Origin: Rosenbergiella metrosideri
GTDB lineage: Bacteria > Pseudomonadota > Gammaproteobacteria > Enterobacterales > Enterobacteriaceae
Reading direction: 5' to 3'
Assembly: GCF_022602565.1 (NCBI RefSeq)
Contig: NZ_JALBCV010000003.1
Span: forward strand, 63,273 to 127,272
DNA: 64,000 bases
A program made the position numbers and the translations under genes. Positions within the stretch are counted from its first letter, which is position 1. Every line of letters begins with the position of its first letter. Positions 37,064 to 46,882 of the stretch are shown here, piece after piece. Under the pieces are notes generated by a model. It was not told the DNA's origin. It did not search any database and saw only the letters and a list, made by a program, of their open reading frames with translations.

Positions 37064-37657
37064 ATGCCTAAAGTAGGTATGCAACCCATTCGGCAGCGAC
37101 AATTGATTGATGCCACCCTTGCAACCATTAATGAAGTGGGGCTGCATTACGCCACCATTTCACAGATTGCAAAACGGGCGGGCGTCTCAACGGGCATCAT
37201 CAGTCACTACTTTGGTGACAAAAATGGGCTACTTGAAGCCACGATGCGCGATATTACGTCTAAACTTCAACTAGCCATTTTGGTAAGGTTGAAAACATTA
37301 GCGGGCGCCTCGGCGGAAGAGCGACTGAGCGCTATCGTTGACGCGAACTTCGATGAAACGCAGGTTCATCCTGCGGTAGCGAAAGCTTGGTTAGATTTTT
37401 GGGCCAGCAGCCTACACCAACCTGGATTACACCGATTACAAAAGATTAGCAGCCGCCGGTTATTTTCTACGCTTACGGCTGAGTTTCATAAAGAGTTAGG
37501 TAAAGCGCCCGCGCGCGTCGCGGGTTATGGGCTAGCCGCACTCATTGACGGCCTCTGGTTACGTGCGGCGCTCAGCGGAGATCCCTTTGATCCGCAAATG
37601 ATTAAAACTATTACTCGACAATTTATTCGCCAACAATTGACGAGTATTCACTCTTAA
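37064..37657 (+). CDS. betI: TetR-type transcriptional repressor BetI
   Basis: BetI represses betT and betIBA and is relieved by choline. The 197-residue product has the TetR-type N-terminal helix-turn-helix (about 9-55, [39 protein letters not shown]) and an alpha-helical ligand-binding domain with [21 protein letters not shown] 37064 stands 8 nt after AGGAG; the preceding GTG codon at 37061 was rejected. First gene of betI-betB-betA with 15- and 23-nt gaps, so the three are co-transcribed. Confidence 0.95.
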   Translation: MPKVGMQPIRQRQLIDATLATINEVGLHYATISQIAKRAGVSTGIISHYFGDKNGLLEATMRDITSKLQLAILVRLKTLAGASAEERLSAIVDANFDETQVHPAVAKAWLDFWASSLHQPGLHRLQKISSRRLFSTLTAEFHKELGKAPARVAGYGLAALIDGLWLRAALSGDPFDPQMIKTITRQFIRQQLTSIHS

Positions 37658-37672
37658 AGACGGAGAACAACG

Positions 37673-39145
37673 ATGTCCCAATTCGCTGAACAGTTACTGT
37701 ATATCGATGGTGCCTACGTCCCTGCACAGAGCGGTTCCACGTTTGAGACAGTTAACCCTGCAAACGGCCAGGTGTTAGCTAATGTCCACGCTGCGGGCAA
37801 AGCCGATGTCGACAACGCGGTAGCCGCTGCACGTAAAGGCCAAAAAATTTGGGCTGCCATGACGGCAATGGAACGCTCTCGTATTTTACGTAAGGCTGTT
37901 GATATTCTACGTGAACGTAACGACGAACTGGCCGCGCTGGAAACCCTTGACACAGGTAAACCTTTTAGTGAGACGTCCGCGGTTGATATCGTCACCGGCG
38001 CGGATGTGTTGGAATACTATGCAGGATTAATACCGGCTATTGAAGGTCAACAAATTCCACTGCGTGATACCTCTTTTGTCTACACACGCCGCGAACCGCT
38101 TGGCGTCGTCGCAGGGATTGGGGCGTGGAACTACCCTATTCAAATCGCACTATGGAAATCTGCACCCGCGCTGGCAGCAGGTAATGCGATGATTTTCAAA
38201 CCAAGTGAAGTGACGCCACTTACCGCGCTGAAACTGGCAGAAATCTACACTGAAGCCGGTGTGCCGAACGGTGTGTTTAACGTCTTACCAGGCCTCGGTG
38301 CTGAAACCGGACAAGCCCTAACTGAACACCCAGGTATCGATAAAGTTTCCTTTACCGGTGGTGTGGTCAGCGGTCGTAAAGTGATGGCGAATGCAGCAGG
38401 CTCTACGCTGAAAGATGTCACCATGGAACTGGGGGGGAAATCACCGCTGATTATCTGTGAGGATGCCGACCTCGACCTCGCTGCCGATATTGCCATGATG
38501 GCTAACTTCTATAGTTCAGGCCAAGTGTGTACCAACGGTACCCGTGTGTTTATTCCGGCGCAGCATAAAGCTGAGTTTGAACAAAAAATCTTAGCCCGCG
38601 TGAAAAATATCCGCGCCGGCGATCTTAACAATGCTGACACTAACTTCGGTCCTCTTGTGAGCTTTGCTCACCGCGATAACGTTATGCGTTTTATTGAATC
38701 AGGTATCAAAGGCGGAGCAACGCTCTTAGCTGGCGGCAAGCGTATGACAGGTGAAGCTTTCGATAACGGTGCTTGGGTCGAGCCGACAGTCTTTACCGAT
38801 TGCCGTGATGATATGGAGATCGTGAAAGAAGAGATTTTCGGACCGGTAATGTCCATCCTGAGCTACAACGACGAAGCAGAAGTGGTTCGTCGCGCAAATG
38901 ATACCAATTTCGGCCTCGCAGCAGGGGTTGTTACCCAAGAGTTGAATCGTGCACACCGCATTATTCACCAACTGGAAGCCGGGATTTGCTGGATTAATAC
39001 TTGGGGTGAGTCTGCGGCAGAAATGCCTGTCGGGGGTTATAAGCATTCTGGCGTGGGCCGTGAGAATGGGTTAGTAACCTTGGAGCACTATACCCAAATC
39101 AAATCGGTGCAAGTTGAACTGGAACGCTTCCAGTCAGTATTTTAA
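37673..39145 (+). CDS. betB: Betaine aldehyde dehydrogenase BetB
   Basis: BetB oxidises betaine aldehyde to glycine betaine with NAD(P)+. The 490-residue protein is a typical aldehyde dehydrogenase: [36 protein letters not shown], the general-base Glu in [13 protein letters not shown] (about 252), the catalytic Cys in [14 protein letters not shown] (about 286), [11 protein letters not shown] and [13 protein letters not shown]. Length and position agree with E. coli BetB. The ribosome site GGAGAA precedes the ATG. Middle gene of betIBA. Confidence 0.97.
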   Translation: MSQFAEQLLYIDGAYVPAQSGSTFETVNPANGQVLANVHAAGKADVDNAVAAARKGQKIWAAMTAMERSRILRKAVDILRERNDELAALETLDTGKPFSETSAVDIVTGADVLEYYAGLIPAIEGQQIPLRDTSFVYTRREPLGVVAGIGAWNYPIQIALWKSAPALAAGNAMIFKPSEVTPLTALKLAEIYTEAGVPNGVFNVLPGLGAETGQALTEHPGIDKVSFTGGVVSGRKVMANAAGSTLKDVTMELGGKSPLIICEDADLDLAADIAMMANFYSSGQVCTNGTRVFIPAQHKAEFEQKILARVKNIRAGDLNNADTNFGPLVSFAHRDNVMRFIESGIKGGATLLAGGKRMTGEAFDNGAWVEPTVFTDCRDDMEIVKEEIFGPVMSILSYNDEAEVVRRANDTNFGLAAGVVTQELNRAHRIIHQLEAGICWINTWGESAAEMPVGGYKHSGVGRENGLVTLEHYTQIKSVQVELERFQSVF

Positions 39146-39168
39146 TCCACAGAATTGAGGAATAAATA

Positions 39169-40854
39169 ATGGAATACGATTATATCATTATTGGTGCAGG
39201 TTCTGCCGGTAACGTACTGGCGACGCGCCTCACTGAAGATAAAGACACCACGGTTCTCCTGCTTGAAGCAGGAGGCCCCGATTACCGTTTGGATTTCCGT
39301 ACTCAAATGCCTGCGGCCTTAGCCTACCCTCTGCAAGGCCGCCGCTACAACTGGGCCTATGAAACCGAGCCAGAGCCTTACATGAACAACCGCCGCATGG
39401 AATGCGGTCGCGGTAAAGGCTTAGGGGGATCATCCCTTATCAATGGTATGTGTTACATCCGTGGTAATGCGATGGACCTCGACGGTTGGGCGAAACGCCC
39501 GGGCCTAGAGAACTGGAGCTATTTAGACTGCCTGCCTTACTACCGCAAAGCGGAAACTCGCGATATTGGTCCTAACGACTATCACGGTGGCGAAGGCCCG
39601 GTGAGCGTTGCCACCCCAAAAACCGGTAACAATCCGCTGTTCGCAGCCATGATTGAGGCAGGTGTCCAAGCAGGCTACCCGCGTACCGATGACCTTAACG
39701 GTTATCAGCAAGAAGGCTTCGGCCCAATGGATCGCACCGTCACGCCTAATGGACGCCGGGCAAGCACAGCTAGAGGCTATCTTGACCAAGCGAAGAGCCG
39801 CAGTAACTTAACGATTATTACCCATGCAACGACTGATAAAATTGTCTTTAACGGTAAGCGCGCGAGCGGTGTCGATTACCTAACGGGCGGCAGTAAAACG
39901 TCACAACACGCCGATGCGCGTCGTGAAGTTTTACTCTGTGCTGGCGCAATTGCTTCGCCTCAGATCCTACAACGCTCTGGCGTAGGCTCTGCTGAATTAT
40001 TGAATAAATTCAATATTCCAGTAGTACACGATCTGCCAGGGGTTGGCGAGAACCTGATGGACCACTTAGAGCTGTATTTACAGTATGAGTGTAAAGAGCC
40101 AGTGTCCCTGTATCCAGCACTGCAAATGCACAATCAACCTAAGATCGGTGCCCAATGGCTATTCCAAGGCAAAGGGATTGGTGCGAGTAATCAGTTCGAA
40201 GCGGGTGGGTTTATTCGTAGCCGTGAAGAGTTTGAGTGGCCAAATATTCAGTACCACTTCTTACCGGTTGCCATTAACTATAACGGGACGAATGCTGTCA
40301 ACGAACATGGCTTCCAATGCCACGTAGGGTCGATGCGCTCGCCAAGTCGTGGTCATGTTCGTATCAAATCTAACGACCCTTACGAGCATCCGGCAATCCT
40401 GTTCAACTACATGTCTCACGATCAAGACTGGCAGGAATTCCGTGATTGTATTCGACTCACGCGTGAAATTATCAATCAACCTGCATTAGATAAATACCGT
40501 GGCCGCGAAATCAGCCCTGGTCTGGACTGCCAAACCGATGAGCAACTGGATGAGTTCGTTCGTAACCATGGCGAGACCGCTTATCACCCATGCGGCACCT
40601 GTAAAATGGGTACCGATCCAATGGCTGTGGTCGATAATGAAGGTCGTGTACACGGTATGCAAGGACTGCGCGTAGTAGATGCCTCAATCATGCCAGAGAT
40701 CATTACCGGCAACTTGAACGCCACTACCATCATGATTGGTGAAAAAATCGCGGATATGATCCGTGGCAAAGCTGCTCTCCCACGCAGTACCGCCAGTTAC
40801 TATGTGGCAGGTGATGCACCCGCTCGCAAAGAACCGATGAGAAAGCCAGCCTAA
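39169..40854 (+). CDS. betA: Choline dehydrogenase BetA
   Basis: BetA oxidises choline to betaine aldehyde (and can go on to betaine), passing electrons to the respiratory chain. It is a GMC oxidoreductase of 561 residues: FAD-binding [20 protein letters not shown] (residues 5-24), [20 protein letters not shown], the second GMC signature [15 protein letters not shown] and a C-terminal active-site segment with His in [16 protein letters not shown] and [15 protein letters not shown]. It follows betB by 23 nt and is followed by a strong terminator. Confidence 0.97.
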   Translation: MEYDYIIIGAGSAGNVLATRLTEDKDTTVLLLEAGGPDYRLDFRTQMPAALAYPLQGRRYNWAYETEPEPYMNNRRMECGRGKGLGGSSLINGMCYIRGNAMDLDGWAKRPGLENWSYLDCLPYYRKAETRDIGPNDYHGGEGPVSVATPKTGNNPLFAAMIEAGVQAGYPRTDDLNGYQQEGFGPMDRTVTPNGRRASTARGYLDQAKSRSNLTIITHATTDKIVFNGKRASGVDYLTGGSKTSQHADARREVLLCAGAIASPQILQRSGVGSAELLNKFNIPVVHDLPGVGENLMDHLELYLQYECKEPVSLYPALQMHNQPKIGAQWLFQGKGIGASNQFEAGGFIRSREEFEWPNIQYHFLPVAINYNGTNAVNEHGFQCHVGSMRSPSRGHVRIKSNDPYEHPAILFNYMSHDQDWQEFRDCIRLTREIINQPALDKYRGREISPGLDCQTDEQLDEFVRNHGETAYHPCGTCKMGTDPMAVVDNEGRVHGMQGLRVVDASIMPEIITGNLNATTIMIGEKIADMIRGKAALPRSTASYYVAGDAPARKEPMRKPA

Positions 40855-40870
40855 CGGGCTGACTCAGTTC

Positions 40871-40903
40871 AAGGGCGATACATAATGTATCGCCCTTTTT
40901 TTT
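40871..40903 (+). terminator. betIBA terminator
   Basis: A 9-bp stem (40873-40881 with 40887-40895), extended by AA/TT, is followed by eight T. It lies 18 nt after the betA stop. Confidence 0.92.
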
Positions 40904-41053
40904 ACTTAAAATATCTCTTCCCCTTCCCCCAGCAATACCATCAGATAAATTCATAATCTGAAATAACTCCTTATTAAAATCTGAAAATAACCTTAGGAAT
41001 TGCTTACAACTCTTTACCTTTTACTAAAAAATATTAATAATGCGAACGCTCCT

Positions 41054-41072
41054 GATAACCATTCTCATTGGT
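41054..41072. promoter_or_regulatory. Fur-like box before fiu
   Basis: GATAACCATTCTCATTGGT matches 12 of 19 positions of the Fur consensus GATAATGATAATCATTATC, with the strongest agreement at GATAA and TCATT. It lies 18 nt before the fiu GTG start, within the expected leader. Repression by Fur under iron sufficiency is likely. Confidence 0.6.
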
Positions 41073-41089
41073 ATTTACAAGGTAACCTC

Positions 41090-43414
41090 GTGAAAAAAAA
41101 TAAAAATATCGCGCCTTCATTCATTGAATTATCAAAATTAGGCGTCTTTGCAGGATTATGTGTCGGGTTAACACCGCCGGCCATCGCTGTCACAGCAAAT
41201 AATCCCTCTACACACACTAACAAATTGAGTGAGAACCCAAAAAGTGATGACACCCTCATCATCAAGGCGACGCTCCCTTCGCTATATGTCCCGAAAACCT
41301 TGTCGGACCCTAAGTTTACGCGTCCTCTCGCGGACACCACACGTACCGTAACAGTGGTGCCTGAAAAAGTTATTCAAGAACAACACGCAACCACTCTTAC
41401 CGATGCAATGAAAAACGTCGCCGGTGCGGGGGCATTTTTTGCTGGAGAGAATGGTAGTTCGACGACTGGCGATGCGATTTATATGCGTGGCGTCGATACC
41501 TCAAATAGCATCTACGTAGATGGTATTCGCGATATTGCTGCAGTTAGCCGTGACACATTTAATATTAGTAGCGTTGAAGTCCTTAAAGGGCCTTCCGGTT
41601 CAGACTATGGCCGCAGCGCCCCGTCAGGCTCGATCAACATGATCACTAAAAAGCCCGAGTTATCGACCAACGTCGATGGATCGTTAAGTTACGGTAGCGC
41701 CTCGACTCGCCGTGCAACCGTCGATTACAATCAGATGATCAACGATAATGCCGCTTTTAGAATCAATGTGATGGGCGACAATGGTCACGATAAGACCCGT
41801 GATAAAGTCAGCCACGAAAAATATGGGTTTGCACCGTCTATCGCTTTTGGTTTAGAGACTGACACCCGCCTATTCCTCGATTATGTCCATGTTCATCAGA
41901 ACAATACCCCTGATGGCGGTATTCCAACCATAGGGCTACCGGGCTACAGCGCGCCAAAAGGCTATTCAGCGCTGAACAGTGCCGGAAGAGTTAATCGCCA
42001 TAACTTCTACGGTACCGACTCGGATTACGATAAGTCCAGCACAGACAGCGCAACAATGCGCTTCGAACATGACTTCTCCGATGTAACGACCATAAGAAAT
42101 ACCACTCGCTGGTCGCAAACTAGCCAAAAATATCTTATGACTGCTGTCATGGGCGGCGCGTCGAATATCCAAACCTATAATTCCCGTAATGTCAATGACT
42201 GGACCTGGAGTCGTTTAGCAAATACCCGTGACTCAGTGAATAAAATCCTGACCAACCAAACAAATTTAACCACTAAGTTCAGTACAGGAAGCGTTAAGCA
42301 CGACGTAAGTACTGGGGTTGAATTCACTCATGAGAGCCAAACCATCCGCGGGCTAAATGCAATTTCCCCCCCTGCCGTCAATATCTATCATCCAGATAGT
42401 TCGATCTCGGTGGGTGGCCTGTCTCGCAATGGTGCAGATGCCCATGGCACCACTGATACTTTTGGCCTCTACGCATTCGATACCCTACAACTGACCGAAA
42501 AGTTCGAAATTAACGGTGGCGCCCGTTTAGATAGCTACCAAACCAATTATAAATCAGCAACCGCTTGCGGTGGCTCGGGCAGGGGTGCCGTTACCTGTAG
42601 CGCTGGGGTGGCGAAAGGTACGCCGGTCAAAACCGTCGACACCAGTAAGAGTGGAAATCTGTTTAACTGGAAAGCGGGAGCCTTGTACCACCTGACCGAG
42701 CAAGGTAACGTCTATGTTAACTATGGTGTTTCACAGCAACCGCCGGGCGGAAATGATTTTCAATTAACGGCTAGCTCCACCACGTCTAAAAATGCTAACA
42801 GCACAGACTTCCAGCCGCAAAAAGCGGCGACAGCCGAAGTCGGCACGAAATGGAACTTAATGAATAGCCGCTTACTCCTGACCGCTGCCCTCTTCCGCAC
42901 GGATATCAAGAATGAAGTTGAGCAAGATGCCAGCACTAAAGACTATTCACAAGTCGGTCGCAAACGTGTTGAAGGCTACGAGCTGACGATCAGTGGCGAT
43001 ATCACGGATAACTGGCATGCATTAGCGGGCTATACCTTACAGAATGCGAAAGTATCTGAAGGGAAAGCGGTGAATAATGATGGTTCTAAATACCTCAGTT
43101 ATACGCCTCGCCATGCATTCACTGCTTGGACAACCTACCAAATCACACCTGATTGGGTAGCCGGAGCGGGTGCCCGTTATGTCGGCAGTATGCATCGCGG
43201 CACTGATGGCGCGGTAGGTACGCCAAATACCATCAATAACTACTGGGTTGCCGATGCGATGACAGGCTACCAAGTGAATCGTAACCTCGACCTTCAGTTG
43301 AATATATATAATCTGTTTAATAAGCACTATGTGCAATCTATCAACAAAAGTGGCTATCGCTACCACCCTGGCGCAGAGCGCAGCTGGGTGCTAACGGCGA
43401 ACGTACACTTTTAA
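41090..43414 (+). CDS. fiu: TonB-dependent catecholate siderophore receptor Fiu
   Basis: Outer-membrane TonB-dependent receptor closely resembling E. coli Fiu, which takes up ferric monocatecholates such as dihydroxybenzoylserine. Residues after the signal region include a TonB-box-like DDTLIIKA, the plug with PVADTTRTVTVV-type ADTTRTVTVVPEKVIQEQ, AGAFFAGENGSSTTGDAIYM, SVEVLKGPSGSDYGRSAPSG, and a 22-strand barrel ending in aromatic Phe (SWVLTANVHF). A cysteine pair in CGGSGRGAVTC is conserved with Fiu. The GTG at 41090 has AAGG 7 nt upstream, giving 774 residues; an extension to 41000 has no support. Followed by piuC as in E. coli (fiu-ybiX). Confidence 0.93.
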   Translation: MKKNKNIAPSFIELSKLGVFAGLCVGLTPPAIAVTANNPSTHTNKLSENPKSDDTLIIKATLPSLYVPKTLSDPKFTRPLADTTRTVTVVPEKVIQEQHATTLTDAMKNVAGAGAFFAGENGSSTTGDAIYMRGVDTSNSIYVDGIRDIAAVSRDTFNISSVEVLKGPSGSDYGRSAPSGSINMITKKPELSTNVDGSLSYGSASTRRATVDYNQMINDNAAFRINVMGDNGHDKTRDKVSHEKYGFAPSIAFGLETDTRLFLDYVHVHQNNTPDGGIPTIGLPGYSAPKGYSALNSAGRVNRHNFYGTDSDYDKSSTDSATMRFEHDFSDVTTIRNTTRWSQTSQKYLMTAVMGGASNIQTYNSRNVNDWTWSRLANTRDSVNKILTNQTNLTTKFSTGSVKHDVSTGVEFTHESQTIRGLNAISPPAVNIYHPDSSISVGGLSRNGADAHGTTDTFGLYAFDTLQLTEKFEINGGARLDSYQTNYKSATACGGSGRGAVTCSAGVAKGTPVKTVDTSKSGNLFNWKAGALYHLTEQGNVYVNYGVSQQPPGGNDFQLTASSTTSKNANSTDFQPQKAATAEVGTKWNLMNSRLLLTAALFRTDIKNEVEQDASTKDYSQVGRKRVEGYELTISGDITDNWHALAGYTLQNAKVSEGKAVNNDGSKYLSYTPRHAFTAWTTYQITPDWVAGAGARYVGSMHRGTDGAVGTPNTINNYWVADAMTGYQVNRNLDLQLNIYNLFNKHYVQSINKSGYRYHPGAERSWVLTANVHF

Positions 43415-43424
43415 TTTTCAGCCA

Positions 43425-43449
43425 ATGCTGTGGCACTTTGCCACAGCAT
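43425..43449. other. Strong hairpin between fiu and piuC
   Basis: A perfect 11-bp stem (43425-43435 with 43439-43449) with a 3-nt loop starts 11 nt after the fiu stop and ends about 23 nt before piuC. No T run follows. It could stabilise the upstream RNA or attenuate readthrough. Confidence 0.7.
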
Positions 43450-43471
43450 GTTGTTAGTGAGTTCGCAGACT

Positions 43472-44146
43472 ATGATGCATCACATTAAAGGCGTACTAAA
43501 TGCCGAGCAGCTATCCACCCTCACTGAGCACCTTGCGCAAGCGGAATGGGTCGATGGCAGAGTGACAACCGGCCAACAAGGGGCGGCGGTCAAAAGTAAT
43601 GAGCAAGTGAATACCCACACCGCGCTGTATACTGAGCTACAACAGTTCGTTCTGCAGGCAATTAATCAACATCCACAATTTTTTAGCACCACACTCCCCG
43701 TTAATATCTCCTCACCTCTATTTAATCGCTACCAAGGAGGCGGGGCCTATGGCTTTCATGTCGACGGTGCAGTTCGACGTGAAGAAAACCTCTGGTTACG
43801 TACCGATATCTCTGCCACGCTTTTTCTAAATGAACCGGAAAGTTATGACGGTGGCGAGCTCGTCATTCAAGACACCTTTGGACAACATAAGGTTAAACTG
43901 CCTGCGGGCGATATGGTGATCTACCCTTCCAGTAGTTTGCATTGTGTGACACCGGTTGTTGCTGGCCATCGCATCGCATCATTTATGTGGATCCAATCGA
44001 TGGTGCGTGACGAGAAAAAACGCGCAATGCTTGGCCAACTCGACAGCGATATTCAACAGCTGGCAGCACTCGAAAGCGCTAACGAAACACGTATGAATTT
44101 ATTAAACCTGTACCACAATTTGTTACGCGAATGGAGCGAAATTTAG
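43472..44146 (+). CDS. piuC: PKHD-type Fe(II)/2-oxoglutarate dioxygenase PiuC (YbiX)
   Basis: PiuC-type enzymes are cytoplasmic Fe(II)/2-oxoglutarate dioxygenases regulated with siderophore receptors; the substrate is unknown. The 224-residue product (E. coli YbiX 225) starts [17 protein letters not shown] and has the HxD iron motif in YGFHVDGAV (about residues 95-103), the second His in SSLHCVTPV and the 2-oxoglutarate Arg in [10 protein letters not shown]. The ATG at 43472 matches the family start; earlier GTG extension overlaps the hairpin. Only 57 nt follow fiu, so it is probably co-transcribed. Confidence 0.94.
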   Translation: MMHHIKGVLNAEQLSTLTEHLAQAEWVDGRVTTGQQGAAVKSNEQVNTHTALYTELQQFVLQAINQHPQFFSTTLPVNISSPLFNRYQGGGAYGFHVDGAVRREENLWLRTDISATLFLNEPESYDGGELVIQDTFGQHKVKLPAGDMVIYPSSSLHCVTPVVAGHRIASFMWIQSMVRDEKKRAMLGQLDSDIQQLAALESANETRMNLLNLYHNLLREWSEI

Positions 44147-44248
44147 GCGTTAGACATTAACCCTTCTTATCGCTACTGCCGAGCATTGTCACTCCCATCA
44201 CGACCTGTTATGTTGTCATCATACAGTTAAGTTACGGATAAAGAGTTT

Positions 44249-45340
44249 ATGAAACAGCGGGTCGGTATCATTTTTGGTGGGAAGTCAGCAGAACATCAGG
44301 TTTCGTTACAATCAGCACGAAATATTTTAGAAGCGATTGATAAAACAAAATTTGAAGTTGTTCTGTTGGGGATAACGAAACAAGGACAATGGTGCAGCTA
44401 TCGTGTTGAACATTTCCTTGAGAATTCGACCGACCCTAAACGCATTGAACTGGCAGAAGCTGATGGGAAGCTACACTTGCAACCCGGCCAACCGCAAGCG
44501 ATTAGCTCGTCTTCGGCGATCGACCTTTCTCAGCTCGATATCATTTTCCCTATCGTTCACGGTACGTTAGGCGAAGATGGTACGCTACAAGGCCTATTAC
44601 GTATCCTGAATTTACCTTTTGTCGGCTCAGACGTACTGGGCTCAGCAATTAGCATGGATAAAGATGTCACCAAGCGTCTGTTACGTGATGCGGGCTTAAA
44701 TATCGCGCCGTTCGTTACTCTAACGCCAAGCAATATTGAGAACATCAATCTTGATGACGTCGTGTCTCAATTAGGCTTACCATTATTCGTTAAGCCTGCT
44801 AACCAAGGCTCGTCAGTCGGCGTCAGTAAAGTGGAGACCTCAGCTCAGTTAGGTCCAGCCATTGAAGAAGCTTTTCGTTTTGATCGCAAAGTCTTGGTTG
44901 AGACGGCAATTATTGGTCGTGAAGTCGAATGTGCGGTATTGGGTAACGAGCATCCGCAAGCGAGTCGCTGCGGAGAGATCGTCCTCTCGGATCAATTTTA
45001 TTCTTACGAGACCAAGTACATTAATGAGCAAGGAGCCCAAGTGAAGGTCCCTGCCGATATCGATGTAGCCATAGAGAATAACATCAGAGAGATAGCGCTT
45101 AAGGCTTACCAAGCTGTCGAATGCTTTGGTCTTGCGCGGGTTGATGTATTCCTTACTCCAAGCAATGAAGTGATTATCAATGAGATCAATACACTGCCTG
45201 GCTTCACCAATATCAGCATGTATCCGAAATTATGGCAAGCGAGCGGCTTAAGCTACCAAGATCTGATCACTAAATTGCTCCAGCTGGCGGTCGAGCGCCA
45301 TCAGCAACAAAATAAAATCATGGCGGCGTTCGATCACTAA
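44249..45340 (+). CDS. ddlA: D-alanine-D-alanine ligase A
   Basis: DdlA joins two D-alanines with ATP to make the terminal dipeptide of peptidoglycan stem peptides. It is an ATP-grasp enzyme of 363 residues (E. coli 364): IFGGKSAEHQVSLQSA (residues 8-23), FPIVHGTLGEDGTLQG, LFVKPANQGSSVGVSKV (ATP-binding loop) and metal-binding EINTLPGFTNISMYPKLW. Its start has a modest AAAGAG site. The last 23 nt overlap the end of the diguanylate cyclase gene on the other strand. Confidence 0.97.
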   Translation: MKQRVGIIFGGKSAEHQVSLQSARNILEAIDKTKFEVVLLGITKQGQWCSYRVEHFLENSTDPKRIELAEADGKLHLQPGQPQAISSSSAIDLSQLDIIFPIVHGTLGEDGTLQGLLRILNLPFVGSDVLGSAISMDKDVTKRLLRDAGLNIAPFVTLTPSNIENINLDDVVSQLGLPLFVKPANQGSSVGVSKVETSAQLGPAIEEAFRFDRKVLVETAIIGREVECAVLGNEHPQASRCGEIVLSDQFYSYETKYINEQGAQVKVPADIDVAIENNIREIALKAYQAVECFGLARVDVFLTPSNEVIINEINTLPGFTNISMYPKLWQASGLSYQDLITKLLQLAVERHQQQNKIMAAFDH

Positions 45341-46769
45341 GCGCTGGACTACCCTCGGACCAATCGGGGGTAGTCAGATTTCGGCCTTTGGCTTTAGAAA
45401 GATAGAGCCGTGAATCGGCTTTAGTGACCAACCGCGTAATTATCTGCGCCCACTCTTCATCGTGATCAGCAGTCGCCACCTCTAACCCTAAGCTTATCGT
45501 AATTGAAAGCGAACGATCGCTTAATGAAAAATAATGTCGTGCAACCCGTAAACGTAGCGTTTCAGCCTGTTGATAGAGCTGCTCGCGGGAAATATCGAGT
45601 CCAACCAACGCAAACTCTTCTCCGCCAAAACGGGAGATATAAAATTGCTCTTTGCACTCACGTCGCAGAATGTAGCCCAATTCACTGAGTACTGAGTCTC
45701 CCGCCTGATGTCCGAAATTATCGTTAATCGCTTTAAAATAGTCGATATCAAATAGAATCATCCCAACCGATCGTCCAGACGGTAACGGGATATCACTGAG
45801 CTTGTCGAAAAGCCCAGCGCGAGACAACAGTTGAGTTAAAAAATCAGTATTGGCTCGGATTTCTAAGCGCTTATTTAATGTCTTTACCGCATCAATTGTG
45901 ACTGACACCATAAAAGGTGTCAGTACCATAGCGGCAACGCCCAGTCGAATTGAGACAAGAGTCATAATTTCGGACGGACTGTTGACAAAGTGCTCACCAA
46001 TTAACTTCTCATAAACCATCATGATTTCGAGAATGCCGACCAAGAACGTCACCAGAGCGGAAACAAACACGGGTAGGACCAATGCACACCAGATCAACAC
46101 TGGCAGCGGAAAGGCAATACTACCTGGCCCGCTAACCAGTGCTGCCCCCAGAAACAGAAGAGGCACCGATAATACTGCTAACACCGATGTTCGCTGCCAG
46201 ACAAATTTTTGGCAACCTTTAAAACTGAGGATGAGTGGCAGGATCATTAATCCCGTCGAGAACTGTTCACTTACCCACAGGGCAACATTCAATAGAGTAT
46301 CGGTAAGGGTTTTCCCCTCCATGCTGACGATCCCCCCCCACATCCCGGAAAGTAAGGATGCCGCGAGACAGACTGGAAACAAGATCAGCACTTGTCTGGG
46401 CGTGAGCTGATCAGTAGGGCTTTTCCACTGGCCTCTAAGCCCTATCGCCATCACCGCAATAAAGATAATGTTTGCCATATTGATTAAGATTGCCGAGGAT
46501 AACCATCCAGAAAACAGATAATCATTAAGGAACATTGCCAATGCACAGGCCAAATAATTGATAGGACGATGGGTCGATGGATAGCGAACAAAAATACCCG
46601 ACACCACGGCATTTACTATCCAGAACATCGATAGCACAAGGGGTAAGCGGAGATGACTGCTGACATAGCAAAGAAAGAAGGTGAGCAAAAACAGGGCAAT
46701 GGTATCAGTAATACCACGAAGTCTTTCCAGAAGGGCGATCTTTTCCATATGAGCCGATGCGCAATGCAT
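45318..46769 (-). CDS. Membrane diguanylate cyclase with MASE-like sensor domain
   Basis: The 483-residue protein has an N-terminal integral-membrane region (about residues 20-300, roughly eight helices, resembling the MASE1 sensor type) and a C-terminal GGDEF domain (about 315-470). The active site reads ISRFGGEEFALVGLD, a functional GGEEF variant, with the Mg-binding ILFDIDYFKAINDNFGHQAGD segment. The inhibitory RxxD site five residues before GGEEF is absent, so product inhibition may be weak. It would make cyclic di-GMP in response to an unknown signal. The start is uncertain: ATG 46769 has AAGGA only 1 nt away; ATG 46748 is the alternative. Confidence 0.85.
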   Translation of the reverse strand: MHCASAHMEKIALLERLRGITDTIALFLLTFFLCYVSSHLRLPLVLSMFWIVNAVVSGIFVRYPSTHRPINYLACALAMFLNDYLFSGWLSSAILINMANIIFIAVMAIGLRGQWKSPTDQLTPRQVLILFPVCLAASLLSGMWGGIVSMEGKTLTDTLLNVALWVSEQFSTGLMILPLILSFKGCQKFVWQRTSVLAVLSVPLLFLGAALVSGPGSIAFPLPVLIWCALVLPVFVSALVTFLVGILEIMMVYEKLIGEHFVNSPSEIMTLVSIRLGVAAMVLTPFMVSVTIDAVKTLNKRLEIRANTDFLTQLLSRAGLFDKLSDIPLPSGRSVGMILFDIDYFKAINDNFGHQAGDSVLSELGYILRRECKEQFYISRFGGEEFALVGLDISREQLYQQAETLRLRVARHYFSLSDRSLSITISLGLEVATADHDEEWAQIITRLVTKADSRLYLSKAKGRNLTTPDWSEGSPALSDRTPP

Positions 46770-46882
46770 GTCCTTTTTAAGCGGATTAGGTCGGGCTAGC
46801 GGTACTCCCTAACCCGATTGGCTGTCATTTAACCATAAATTTCGTGAATAGGTTACAACAAACCGTGCCTAATACAGTGGCG

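Noticed and set aside
39523-39789. Antisense frame in betA
   Set aside because: Shadow of betA, no start signals or family match.
41000-41089. Longer fiu start
   Set aside because: The region contains the Fur-like box and promoter-like sequence, and there is no signal peptide from the upstream ATG.
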